From NCBI GenBank assembly GCA_030765065.1, contig CM060990.1, positions 674,280,118-674,344,117 of the forward strand: a stretch of 64,000 nucleotides of DNA, in the 5' to 3' direction. Below the pieces are notes generated by a model that saw only the letters and a program-made list of their open reading frames with translations, was not told where the DNA came from and made no database searches. Made by a program: the position numbers and the translations under genes. This document shows, one piece after another, positions 21,818-33,889 of the stretch. Within the stretch, counting starts at the first letter, position 1. Every line of letters starts with the position of its first letter. Source of the stretch: Deroplatys truncata (Eukaryota; Arthropoda; Insecta; Mantodea; Mantidae).

Positions 21818-22054
21818 TTGGTTCTCTTCAGGTTTCAGATTATAGGTTGGGAACACGAAACCTCTTTTGTGGTCCCCGAAGCTGCCTGGAGCGTGGAAGG
21901 GATGATGATGATTACAGGTTTTCAATGGCCTTGTCGGCAGAAGCACACCTCTATACTGTTTGCTACGAGAATAGCTGGCTTACCTGTTCATCATGCAACA
22001 ACGCTATTGGTTAGATACATTTTAGGGGGCTGGATGGTCCAACGCATCATTTAA
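21818..22054 (+). other. Conserved 78-codon frame of unknown nature, unit 1
   Basis: Open frame (starting in a TTG context) preceded by an acceptor-like ttctcttcag, with FQIIGWEHETSFVVPEAAW. The frame is open in units 1, 2, 3, 6 and 7 and broken by a TGA in unit 5 (cggcagaag preceded by tga). No family recognised. Conservation may only reflect recent duplication. The frame from 21802, which contains CYENSWLTCSSCNNAIG, is equally open. Confidence 0.25.
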
Positions 22055-22384
22055 GTACATTTCTCTTTGTGGTGAAGTAAGCCAAGAATACGGGATTAGT
22101 GTGGCTTAGTAAGATACTAGTGTCACTTAATTTAAATGGATATAGATAGATTTATAAGTAGTTTTAACCACTTTTCAGAGAAATAAAACATTAATTGATT
22201 TAAAAGATTAGTAATAATAATGATGATGATGATAATAATAATAATAGTCTCATGCGTAATGAGTCAGACGTTTAAAGGTTATATGTTTTGACCTACATAT
22301 CCGCAGCTGTGCTTTATTTACGAATGGTTGGGGAGGTGGCTTTCTGAAGAAAATGTTCCAAGTTTGAACTCCGCTCACTCACGT

Positions 22385-22500
22385 CTACAGAGCTTTATAT
22401 CCCGAATGTGATCAAAAGTGTCCGGACAGCCCCCACAAACATACGTTTTTCATCTTAGGTGCATTGTGCTGCCACCTACTGCCTGGTACTCATTATCCGC
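22385..22500 (-). mobile_element. Possible Tc1-like terminal fragment, unit 1
   Basis: Minus strand reads gtaccaggcagtaggtggca...gctgtccggacacttttgat. The TGTCCGGACACTTTTGATC word resembles Tc1-like inverted-repeat ends seen in arthropods (from memory). Only one end is present. Copies lie near 28255-28380, 33388-33513, 45712-45835, 57407-57517 and 63415-63525. Confidence 0.35.
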
Positions 22501-22879
22501 GTCATTTAATTCTAGTAATGCATTTTATTTTAAATGCAAATATTTAAAAAAATGTTTTTATTGAAAATGAAATTTTTCGAAATACCTCATAATCAATTGA
22601 AAAAGCCACATCCTTACAATTTATAAACAACATTTCGTTAATTTATCTTAAGGCGATGCTGAGATGTATTATTTTTAGTTAAGTGGTGGGTTTATGGAAA
22701 AACTATTTTTGTTAATATTTCACACGCCACTGAAAAAAATAAACTTGGGAGAAATGTGAAACTTAGCAGTTTTACTTAACTAGTTCTACTCACAAATCTA
22801 AAAAAAAACACCCGAGCGTTGAGGGCCCTGATGATATTTGACACTTAATGACCCTATTATGAAATCTTAGCTAAAGTTA

Positions 22880-24130
22880 CTTTTAGTTATGCAAAATGGA
22901 TGTAAAATAGATTTTCGACATCATTTCGCTTGAGAAACGTCTGTCTTCAGTGTCTAACAGTAGTTTCCAATATATTTGGTCACCGTTTTCTCTGGTAGCG
23001 CCATTCCATTTGTGCGATGTCTTGGTGGAAACGCTTCCCATGTTCGTCACTCACAGCCCCTAGGTTTTCAGTGAAGAAATCGAGAATGGAATTCAGAAAC
23101 TGTACCTATTATTAAATATACATATTTTGACGTAAGCCCGGTAATGACGCCATCAGCGCCCTCACCATACGTCGCGTAGAGGTCGGCGAACGTAGGGTGG
23201 CAGAGGAGGTACGGCTGTCCATTGTCGTCCATCGGTTACGTCGAAATTGCTAATTAATACTAAACGAATTTAAAGAACTGACCAGCAAAGGTTCCTGCTA
23301 GGCACATGGTTGGCCAAGAGCGAGCTGTCAAAAATCTCTATGTTTAAATACCCAACTAAATGCTGATTAGTGCCTAGCTAGTAAAGACGTAAACTTTTAC
23401 ATAACTCACCCACGTGTCGCACAAGAAGTGATTTTTCACCCTAAACCGCGTGTTGGCTAATCTCTGCTTACTTCAACATCCGGGAAATGATACACAAAAA
23501 TGAAAAGCCAAATTACTTAAACTAAGTTTATCCTAAATATCTCGAGCCGTATAAAATCATATTTATCAAAATCTTAAAATAAATGTTACACCCCATTACC
23601 TTTTAGTTCTCAATCATCTCAGTGATAAGTTCTCTGTAATTCCCAGACTTAAAGGTGGCTAGAAAGTTTCTTCACAGCCTTATTCAAAGGCAACCATGCA
23701 GCCGCTTCTTGAGGATTTAACTGGTTTTAAATTTGCTATCTTTCATCAGTTTCTTTATCCGAGGACCAACAAATATTCCTTCGTTTAGTTTAGGTTCACT
23801 GATTTTGGGAATTTTTTTAGGAAGCGAAATGCACTGAATCACAAAATTGCTTTCACAAAATACTTAATCAAGCCTAGTTTAATATGCAGTGGAGTCAAAA
23901 AACAATCTTTCAGAACTTATAATTTGGTGGAGAACATATTCTTGTCCTGGAATAAGTGCTTTTCTCTTTGGCCAAATCCTTTTTAAATAATGATTACTTT
24001 TATATCTGCTATTTTACTTACACAAGAAGTAACTAAATTTAGCATATCCAAGCCGCACGAAGACAGTTATTACTTTCAAATCATCCTAGAGCAGTTGTCA
24101 TTCTTGATAGTGAATAGCAATAGCTACATA
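22880..24130 (-). pseudogene. C-terminal part of the VSDEHG-family pseudogene, unit 1
   Basis: From 24110 downward, minus frames give HAVGVKYIY, KVITVFVRLGYAKF, KRKALIPGQE, then KISEPKLNEGIFVGPRIKKL and NYRELITEMIEN. After an interruption at about 23575-23110 they resume with FLNSILDFFTENLGAVSDEH and RFHQDIAQMEWRYQ, ending near DVSQAK. The order equals that of the arthropod family, so the copy was once full length and pairs with the N-terminal part at 25690-26165 across the LINE tail and the pogo-like element. The roughly 470-bp interruption has no family content except a CpG-rich 114-bp piece with inverted ends (23129-23242). Confidence 0.7.
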
Positions 24131-24139
24131 TTCCCATAA

Positions 24140-24350
24140 ATGTACTTCACACCAACTGCATGGGCGAAAGTCATTGTTTTGGGTGCTCTGGGATCGTGGG
24201 ACCCGAAAAACGACCCAATACTGAAGAAGATGTGTGCTCGCGTAGATACCTGGGTCAGTTCAAAAAACTATGTGTGTCAGACTGCATCCGCTGGTCCAGG
24301 GTCATATACGTCGAGCACTTAACAGGCAAGCGACAGGTGTAAGTGAAATA
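24140..24350 (+). pseudogene. LINE C-terminal tail, unit 1
   Basis: Two overlapping plus frames carry successive parts of one protein end: VLGALGSWDPKND, then after a frameshift KKLCVSDCIRWSR followed by IYVEHLTGKRQV and a stop. This combination is the C-terminus I know from R2/NeSL-like non-LTR retrotransposon proteins. About 100 bp of likely 3' UTR follows. It is a 5'-truncated insertion into the VSDEHG pseudogene, as usual for LINEs. Confidence 0.55.
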
Positions 24351-24455
24351 AGGAGTGAAATGTGAAAGTGCTAAGTGTGTAACTTAACGACGAGCGGCGA
24401 TAAACATAAAAATATAAGAACTCAAGCCAAGTCTTGTCGAAGGGTACCTAATGTA

Positions 24456-25568
24456 TGAACCACTTAAGACTAAATAGTAAATAATAATTATAATTTCAAA
24501 TCAAAATTTTCAGAAACACAAGCGTTAAAGTGACAAATCCTTGCGTTATCAATATCCTCAACACAATTTAAAATTAATACAATTATCAATTAAATAACAT
24601 TTATTAAAGTGAGATGGTGTAAATCGGTTCAAATTAGGAACGTGGTCCTTAAATTGAACCACCTGTGTCTTAAAATGAACCACATAATTTTAAGTTTAAT
24701 AGCATTTTTATTAATACAAAGTACATATATTTTATTGTACATTCAAAACAAATATGCTATCAGCAACAAAAGTAAAGTCCAAAATTGTGGTAAGAATAGC
24801 AATTTCCTTGAAGATTTTGAATTTTTATATAATGATAATCACTTGGGTTTTGGAATAGGTATTATTGGCAACTAAGATTTTACTAATTTTTACTCTCATA
24901 TAAAAGAGTCCAATTATACACAGTGTTCACGATAAAACACTTTCTTCTTAGCACTAACTTTGACACTTTTGGTGAAGCTATATCCCACAACTCATACACT
25001 GGATCATGTCCATAATTTCAGACAATTATCATTCACATATTCATTTCACCCAGTCCTATTAACATGATTTTTTTAACTTAACATATTATATCGATATTTA
25101 TTCACAAGATATACTATTTGCAGTTGAACAACCCTAGAACTTCAATAGGTTTCCTAAATTGGACGAGTTCAATATAGGGTTCAAACAGTGGTTCAATTTA
25201 CGAGCCACGCCATTTTGGAAGCTTTAGCATCTATGTGACTAGAAGAGACGCTGCTTGAAAAAACGTATGCATGTATATTGTTCCTAAATAAACACTTCAT
25301 AACATGCAATATATATAGCTCATCTCAAACTTGCCTAATTGGTCGTTAAGCTTAGCTAGATGACTCAAATATTACTTCTGAAGCACCAAAAACACACAGT
25401 ATTTCATACAACTGAAACCACAGCTCAGAATACAAGGTCAACAACTACAAGCATTCATAGCTGTACACACCACGCTTCTGCTAGGATTATGGTGACATCT
25501 GTCGAATAGTTTAGAAAATATCGGGGCGGTTCAATTTAAAAGACGGTTCAAATTAGGGACCTTTCACC
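24456..25568 (-). mobile_element. pogo-like element M2, 5'-terminal repeat lost
   Basis: Right terminal sequence GGTGAAAGGTCCCTAATTTG (minus strand, from 25568) and internal PHD remnant present. The left inverted repeat is deleted. It sits between the two halves of the VSDEHG pseudogene. Confidence 0.7.
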
Positions 25569-25689
25569 TATATATAAAATTATATATTATATATATTTAT
25601 ATATAAAATTGAATTTAAGGACAAATAAGAATGCAGAAAAATTGTTGTACCTATGCTTGAATTCAACGATGTAAACCTATGTTACTGAA

Positions 25690-26165
25690 ACTCTATCGAT
25701 AAAACCAAAAAATGTAAGCAAGAACATTTGTTAATAAAAAATATTTGTTTACATTATTTTACAGCACTCCTTTCAAACTTGTTTTTGACGAGTCTGCGAA
25801 AAACGCCAATCCTCGGGTTCATGCTCAACACCACTGACTCCAACATATTCTTAACAACATTTCAGAGAACTTGCTCCACCTTTTTGATAACAAACGCTCA
25901 ACTTGCTTTTGAGTTTGCCAGAAGAAACTAACTTTGGTATCACCCTGCAGCAATTCCCAGCTGCGAGTAACTCAGCCTTGCTTTTCCTTAAACAAACACC
26001 CCGAACCAACTCATTTAGATCCTCCTTGGTTAGAAAGTAAGGTTCATTCTGTAATTCATTCTGAACATCAGGATCACTTTGGTATACTTCAGTGAGTGTT
26101 ATGCGTTTGGTAGAGAAAGTCAGGCCCTTGAAGCTCCTGTCGAATTTATGAATCTAAACATGGAT
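25690..26165 (-). pseudogene. N-terminal part of the VSDEHG-family pseudogene, unit 2
   Basis: Same as 19790-20250. It joins to the C-terminal part at 22880-24130 once M2 and the LINE tail are ignored. Confidence 0.6.
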
Positions 26166-27082
26166 ATTTAGTAGTGTGTCTGGACTTTGAACTTATTCCA
26201 GATGTATTTTTCAAGCAGAAACAACAGTCTGTCAAATGATCCCTAGGTTCCTATCATAGGGACTGCAAAAGGGATCAGATGGGATCCTTTTAATCAGCCA
26301 GTTAAGCGTTGCACATTTGGCACTGCAGATTTCCAGGGCCCACGTCTTGTTTTGGTCTATTTATTGTCACTTTCAAAAAATGTTTCTCATTCGCCAAAAA
26401 CTCTACCCTATTCCTTTATAATGCACTATTAGGTACGGTATCACTCACTTCTGTCAGAATTTAACTGATAATGCACGTTAAAAGTCAACTGTTGCATAAC
26501 CGTTCCCAGAAAATAATTTCGGAGACAGGAATTCCATAACTATGTTTAAACTTAACAGTACCTACACAGTTATCATACATATACTCAGTAGTATATAGAC
26601 GTTATGTGGACATGATAGTTGCTTGAAGACATTACATAGACAGGTAAAACTCACCTATAGCACAAAACGCCGAAAATGCTTCGAAAACTGCTACATATGG
26701 CCACCTGAACCATGTAAGGCGACAATATTGAATTTCCTTTTGCTTGTAAATGTGCTACTAACAGGAGATCTACTGTTATGAAACTGAATTTTTGAATATT
26801 TATTTGATATGAATTTAAATCAATTGAACTCAGAAGTTTCGGTGGAGGGGGATTTGAACTTAAATACGACCCTCAGCTGTTGGCACAATCACCAAGATTA
26901 TAAGTCAATTGTTAACTCAATGGAATGAAATATAAGGAAAAATACGTCATCTAATCCACCTTCTTGATACTGCAAACACTAATGGTGGGCAATTAAACAC
27001 TTCTGACTACATATTTGGAATAAGCAGATGTAAATACATAAGAAACAGCTGCAATTGTTTATTTAGCAAAAACATTGTTAGC

Positions 27083-27275
27083 CATTTTCAAGGCAATATT
27101 TGTCTAGATACAAAATACCTAGGAATTATCTTAGGTTTGATGTCATCATGAGACAACCATTTACTTTCCTGTGTACCACTCGGCATACCAGAGGAGTCTA
27201 TCAGCTGATATGCTTAAGCAAGTTTTACCAATTACATGCTTTGTATTTTTGCATGGTATAATTGTTGTCTGTAAA
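27083..27275 (+). pseudogene. LINE reverse-transcriptase fragment, unit 2
   Basis: Counterpart of 21199-21395, with a base loss near 27180 shifting the frame. Confidence 0.4.
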
Positions 27276-27690
27276 CATGAAAATTCAAAGACAGACAACA
27301 AGAAGCTTAACTAGAACTATTGACTCACTATAACCCTACTTTTAAAATGAACGTTGGAAATACAACCATACGATTATTTGAGTCCTTATTGTTTATAAAA
27401 CTATTTCTGTATATCCTAAGACAGGTTTTTCTAAATACATTAGCAGTAATTTTTTTAATTTTCTTACAGAATGTATGAGACTCTAAATACATTAATTTTA
27501 AAAGAAAAATAAAATGCTGGTTAGTTGATAATCCTATGATTACGTACTTAGCTATAATTTTAATCTTACTTGGACAGGTTTTATTTAAATATTTATTGCT
27601 TTATTGGGATTATTGGCTTATGCTGTTTTAAAATTAAATTAAACCCTAGGTAAACACAAGCACCAGCGTGTACCTTGAGCAGCTTTACTA

Positions 27691-27927
27691 TTGGTTCTCT
27701 TCAGGTTTCAGATTATAGGTTGGGAACACGAAACCTCTTTTGTGGTCCCCGAAGCTGCCTGGAGCGTGGAAGGGATGATGATGATTACAGGTTTTCAATG
27801 GCCTTGTCGGCAGAAGCACACCTCTATACTGTTTGCTACGAGAATAGCTAGCTTACCTGTTCATCATGCAACAACGCTATTGGTTAGATACATTTTAGGA
27901 GGCTGGATGGTCCAACGCATCATTTAA
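27691..27927 (+). other. Conserved 78-codon frame, unit 2
   Basis: Open counterpart of 21818-22054 with few changes (A to S at one site). Confidence 0.25.
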
Positions 27928-28789
27928 GTACATTTCTCTTTGTTGTGAAGTAAGCCAAGAATACGGCATTAGTGCGGCCTACTAAGATACTAGTTTCACT
28001 TAAGTTAAATGGATAGAGATAGATTTATAAGTAGTTTTAACCACTTTTCAGAGAAATAAAACATTAATTGATTTAAAAGATTAGTAATAATAATGATGAT
28101 GATGATAATAATAATAATAGTCTCATGCGTAATGAGTCAGACGTTTAAAGGTTATATGTTTTGACCTACATATCCGCAGCTGTGCTTTATTTACGAATGT
28201 TTGGGGAGGTGGCTTTCTGAAGAAAATGTTCCAAGTTTGTATTCCGCTCACGTCTACAGAGCTTTATATCCCGAATGTGATCAAAAGTGTCCGGACAGCC
28301 CCCGCAAACATACGTGTTTCATTTTAGGTGCATTGTGCTGCCACCTACTGCCTGGTACTCATTATCCGCGTCATTTAATTCTAGTAATGCATTTTACTTG
28401 AAATGCAAATATTTAAAAAAATGTTTTTATTGAAAATGGAATTTTTCGAAATACCTCATAATCAATTGAAATAACCACATCCTTAGTATTTATAAACAAC
28501 ATTTGGTCAATTTATCTTATGGCGTTGCTGAGATGTGTTATTTTTAGTTAAGTGGTGGGTTTATGGAAAAACTATTTTTGTTAATATTTCACACGCCACT
28601 GAAAAAAATAAACTTCGGAGAAATGTAAAACTTAGCAGTTTTACTTAACTAGTTCAACTCACAAATCTAAAAAAAAAAACACCCGAGCGTTGAGGGCCCT
28701 GATGATATTTGACACTTAATGACCCTATTATGAAATCTTAGCTAAAGTTACTTTTAGTTATGCAAAATGGATGTAAAATAGATTTTCGA

Positions 28790-30000
28790 CATCATTTCGC
28801 TTGAGAAACGTCTGTCTTCAGTGTCTAACAGTATTTTCCAATATATTTGGTCACCGTTTTCTCTGGTAGCGGCATTTCATTTGTGCGATGTCTTGGTGGA
28901 AACGCTTCCCGTGTTCGTCACTCACAGTCCCTAGGTTTTCAGTGAAGAAATCGAGAATGGATTCCAGAAACTGTACCTAGTTTTAAATATACATATTTTG
29001 ACGTAAGCCCGGTGATGACGCCATTAGCGCCCTCACCATACGTCCCGTAGAGGTCGGCGAACGTAGCGTGGCAGAGGAGGTACGGCTGTCCATTGTCGTC
29101 TATCCCTTACGTCGAAATTGCAAATTAATACTAAACGAATTTAAAGAACCGACCAGCAAAAGTCCCTACTAGGCACATGGTTGGCCAAGAGCCAGCTGTC
29201 AAAAATCTCTATGTTTAAATACCCAACTAAATGCTGATTAGTGCCTTGCTAGTAACTGACGTAAGCGTTTACATAACTCACCCACGTGTCGCACAAGAAG
29301 TGATTTTTCACCCTAAACTGTTTGTCGCCTAATCTCTGCTTACTTCAACATCCAGGAAATGATACACAAGAAATGAAAAGCCAAGTTACTTAAACTAAGT
29401 TTGTCCTGAATATCTCGAGCTGTATAAAATCATATTTATCAAAATCTTAAAATAAATGTTACACCCCATTACCTTTTAGTACTCAGTCATCTTAGTGATA
29501 AGTTCTCTGTAATTCTCAGACCTAAAGGTGGCTAGAATGTTCGTCACAGACTTATTCAAAGGCAACCATGCAGCCGCTTCTTGAAAATTTAACTGGTTTT
29601 AAATTTGGCTATCTTTCATCAGTTTCTTTATCTGAGGACCAACAAATATTCCTTCGTTTAGTTTAGGATCACTGATTTTGGGAACTTTTATTAGGCAGCG
29701 AAATGCACTGAATCACAAAATTCCTTTCACAAAATACTTAACCAAGACTAGTTTAACATGCAGTGGAGGCAAAAAATAATCTTTCAGAACTTATAAGTTG
29801 GTGGAGAACATTTTCTTGTCCTGCAATAAGTGTTTTTCTCTTTGACCAAATCCTTTTTAAATAATGATTACTTTTATATCTGTTATTTTACTTACACAAG
29901 GAGTAACAAAATTTAGCATATCCGAGCCGCACGAAGACAGTTATTACTTTCAAATCATTTCATACTTGATAGTGGATAGCAATAGCTACGTATTCTCATA
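28790..30000 (-). pseudogene. C-terminal part of the VSDEHG-family pseudogene, unit 2
   Basis: Same blocks and same interruption as in unit 1. The VSDEHG block lies near 28905-28960. Confidence 0.65.
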
Positions 30001-30004
30001 AATG

Positions 30005-30204
30005 TACCTCACACCAACTGCATGGGCGAAAGTCATTGTTTTGGGTGCTCTGGGATCGTGGGACCCGAAAAACGAGCCAATAGTGAAGAAGATGTGTGCT
30101 CGCGTAGGTACCTGGGCCAGTTCAAAAAACTATGTGTGTCAGACTGCATCCGCTGGTTAAGGGACATATACGTCGAGCACTTAACAGGCAAGCGACACGT
30201 GTAA
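30005..30204 (+). pseudogene. LINE C-terminal tail, unit 2
   Basis: As in unit 1, with the second frame reading IRWLRDIYVEHLTGKRHV then stop. Confidence 0.5.
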
Positions 30205-30320
30205 GTGAAATAAGGAGTGAAACGTGAAAGTGCTAAGTATGTGACTTAACGACCATCGGCGATGAGCATAAAAACTTAAGAACTCAAGCCAAGTCTGGTA
30301 GGAAGTGTACCTAATGTATA

Positions 30321-30354
<34 letters not shown>

Positions 30355-30357
<3 letters not shown>

Positions 30358-31490
30358 GAAAGGTCCCCATATTGAACCACTTACGCCTAAATAGTAAATA
30401 ATAATTATAATTTCAAAATCAAAATTTTTAGTTACACAAGCGTTTAAGTGACAAATACTTGCGCTATCAATATCCTCAACACAATTTAAAATTAATACAA
30501 TTATCAATTAAATAACATTTAAAAAGTAAGATGATGTAAATCGATTCAAATTAGGAACGTGATCTCTAAATTGAACCACCCGTGTCTTAAAATGAACCAC
30601 ATAATTTTAAGTTTAAAAGTATTTTTATTAATACAAAATACACATATTTTATTGTACATTCAAAATAAATGTGCTATCAGCAATAAAATTAGTGTCCACA
30701 ATTGTGGTAGGAATAGCAATTTCCTTGAACATTTTAAATTTTTATATAAAGACAATCACTTGGTTTTTGGAATAGGTATTATTTGCCAATATAGTTTTTA
30801 CTAATTTTTAATCTCATACAAAAGAGTCCAATTATACACAGTCTTCACGAAAAAACACTTTCTTCTTAGCTCTAAATTTGCGCACTTTTGGTGAAGCCAT
30901 ATCCTACAACTCATACACTGGATCATGTCCATAATTTCAGACAATTTACATTCACATATTCATGTGAGCTACTTTTAACATGATTTTTTTTAACTTAACA
31001 TATTATATCGATATTTATTCACAAGATGTACTATTTGCAGTTGTACAACCCCAGAACTTCGATAGGTTTCCTAAATTGGACCAGTTAAATATAGGGTTCA
31101 AACAGTGGTTCAATTTACGAGCCACGTCATTTTGGAAACTTTAGTATTTATCTGACTAGGAGAGACGCTGCTTTAGAAAACGTATGCATGAATATTCTTG
31201 CTAAATAAACACTTTATAACATGCAAAATATATATATAGCTCATCTCAAACTTGCCTAATTGGTCGTATAAGCTTAGCTAGATGACTCAAATATTACTTC
31301 TGAAGCACCAAAAACACACAGCACTTCATACAATTGAAACCACAGCTCAGAATACAAAGTCAACAACTCCAAGCATTCATAGCTGTACACACCACGCTTC
31401 TGCTAGGATTATGTTGACATCTGTCGAATAGTTTAGAAAATATCGGGGCCGTTCAATTTAAGAGGCGTTTCAAATTAGGAACCTTTCCCC
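30355..31490 (-). mobile_element. pogo-like element M3
   Basis: About 1136 bp, both inverted ends present (AGGGAAAGGTCCCC at 30355; ACCTTTCCCC ending 31490), TA flanks within (TA)n at 30322-30354. Confidence 0.8.
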
Positions 31491-31599
31491 TATATATAAA
31501 ATTATATATTAGATATATATATATGTTAAGAATGCAGAAAAATTGTTGTACCTATGCTTGAATTCAACGATGTAAACCTATGTTACTGAAACTCTATCG

Positions 31600-31895
31600 A
31601 TAAAACCAAAAAATGTAAGCAAGAACATTTGTTAATAAAAAATATTTGTTTACATTATTTTACAGCACTCCTTTCAAAATTGGTTTTGACGAGTCTGCGA
31701 AAAACGCCAATCCTCGGGTTCATGCTCAACACCACTGACTCCCACATATTCTTAACAACATTTCAGAGAACTTGCTCCACCTTTTTAGATAACAAACGCT
31801 CAACTTGCTTTTGAGTATGCCAGAAGAAACTAACTTTGGTATCACCCTGCAGCATTTCCCAGCTGCGAGTAATTCAGCCTTGCTTTTCCTTAAAC
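31600..31895 (-). pseudogene. N-terminal VSDEHG-family part, unit 3, truncated by deletion
   Basis: Keeps only the segment equivalent to DWRLFADSSK and neighbours. The rest is lost with the unit-3 deletion at 31896. Confidence 0.55.
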
Positions 31896-32211
31896 ATGTT
31901 ATGAAACTGAATTTTTGAATATTTATTTGATATGAATTTAAATCAATTGAACTCAGAAGTTTCGGGGGAGGGGGGTTTGAACTTAAATACGACCCTCAAC
32001 TGTTGGCACAATCACCAAGATTATAAGTCAATTGTTAACTCAATGGAATGAAATATAAGGTAAAATACTCCATCTAATCCACCTTCTTGATACTGCAAAC
32101 ACTAGTGGTGGGCAATTAAACACTTCTTACTACATATTTGGAATAAACAGATGAAAATACATAAGAAACAGCTGCAATTGTTTATTTAGCAAAACCATTG
32201 TTAGCCATTTT

Positions 32212-32398
32212 AAAGGCAATATTTGTCTAGATACAAAATACCTAAGAATTATCTTAGGTTTGATGTCATCATGAGACAAACATTTACTTTCCTGTGTACC
32301 TACTCGGCATACCAGAGGAGTGTATCAGCTGATATGCTTAAAGCAAGTTTTACCAATTACATCCTTTGTATTTTTGCATGGTATAATTGTTGTCTGTA
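32212..32398 (+). pseudogene. LINE reverse-transcriptase fragment, unit 3
   Basis: Counterpart of 21199-21395. Confidence 0.4.
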
Positions 32399-32829
32399 AA
32401 CATGAAAATTCAAAGACAGACTACAAGATGCTTAACTAGCGTTATTGACTCACTTTAGGCCTATTTTTAAAGATGTTTTTAAAATGACCGTAGGAAATAC
32501 AACCATACGATTATTTGAGTCCTTATTGTTTATTAAACTATATCTGTATATCCTAAGACAGGTTTTTCTAAATACATTACAGGATTTTTTTTAATTTTCT
32601 TACAGAAAGTATGAGACTATAAATACATTCACTGTAAAAGGAAAATAAAATGCTGTTTAGTTGATAATCCTATGATTACGTACTTAGCTATAATTTTAAT
32701 CTTACTTGGACAGGTTTTATTTAAATATTTATTGCTTTATTGGGATTATTGGCTTATGCTGTTTTAAAATTAAATTAAACCCTAGGTAAACACAAGCACC
32801 AGCGTGTACCTTGAGCAGCTTTACTATTA

Positions 32830-33063
32830 GTTCTCTTCAGGTTTCAGATTATAGGTTGGGAACACGAAACCTCTTTTGTGGTCCCCGAAGCTGCCTGGAG
32901 CGTGGAAGGGATGATGATGATTACAGGTTTTCAATGGCCTTGTCGGCAGAAGCACACCTCTATACTGTTTGCTACGAGAATAGCTAGCTTACCTGTTCAT
33001 CATGCAACAACGCTATTGGTTAGATACATTTTAGGAGGCTGGATGGTCCAACGCATCATTTAA
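32830..33063 (+). other. Conserved 78-codon frame, unit 3
   Basis: Frame open. The first TTG is changed to TTA, so only the part from 32878 has an initiator-like codon. Confidence 0.22.
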
Positions 33064-33889
33064 GTACATTTCTCTTTGTTGTGAAGTAAGCCAAGAATAC
33101 GGCATTAGTGCGGCCTACTAAGATACTAGTTTCACTTAAGTTAAATGGATAGAGATAGATTTATAAGTAGTTTTAACCACTTTTCAAAGAAATAAAACAT
33201 TAATCGATTTAAAAGATTAGTAATAATAATGATGATGATGAAAATAATAATAGTCTCATGCGTAATGAGTCAGACGTTTAAAGGTTATATGTTTTGACCT
33301 ACATATCCTCAGCTGTGCTTTATTTACGAATGGTTGGGGAGGTGGCTTTCTGAAGAAAATGTTCCAAGTTTGTATTCCGCTCACGTCTACAGAGCTTTAT
33401 ATCCCGAATGTGATCAAAAGTGTCCGGACAGCCCCCGCAAACATACGTGTTTCATTTTAGGTGCATTGTGCTGCCACCTACTGCCTGGTACTCATTATCC
33501 GCGTCATTTAATTCTAGTAATGCATTTTACTTGAAATGCAAATATTTAAAAAAATGTTTTTATTGAAAATGGAATTTTTCGAAATACCTCATAATCAATT
33601 GAAATAACCACATCCTTAGTATTTATAAACAACATTTGGTCAATTTATCTTATGGCGTTGCTGAGATGTGTTATTTTTAGTTAAGTGGTGGGTTTATGGA
33701 AAAACTATTTTTGTTAATATTTCACACGCCACTGAAAAAAATAAACTTCGGAGAAATGTAAAACTTAGCAGTTTTACTTAACTAGTTCAACTCACAAATC
33801 TAAAAAAAAAAACACCCGAGCGTTGAGGGCCCTGATGATATTTGACACTTAATGACCCTATTATAAAAATCTTAGCTAAAGTTACGTTT

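Larger units (their letters stand above)
19656..25568. repeat. Array-B unit 1
   Basis: 5913 bp, from just after element M1 to the end of element M2. Full set of components. The 5' end of its pogo-like element is lost: the flank runs straight into the subterminal atgaaccactta near 24455. Confidence 0.88.
25569..31490. repeat. Array-B unit 2
   Basis: 5922 bp, full set of components. It shares private variants with unit 3 (for example cattttacttgaaatgc near 28390 and 33525), so these two are close relatives over that stretch. Confidence 0.88.

Noticed and set aside
30322..30507. Minus frames ending in YIYIYIYI (also 53543-53734, 59537-59740)
   Set aside because: The C-terminal repeats come from (TA)n and the rest is pogo-like element DNA.
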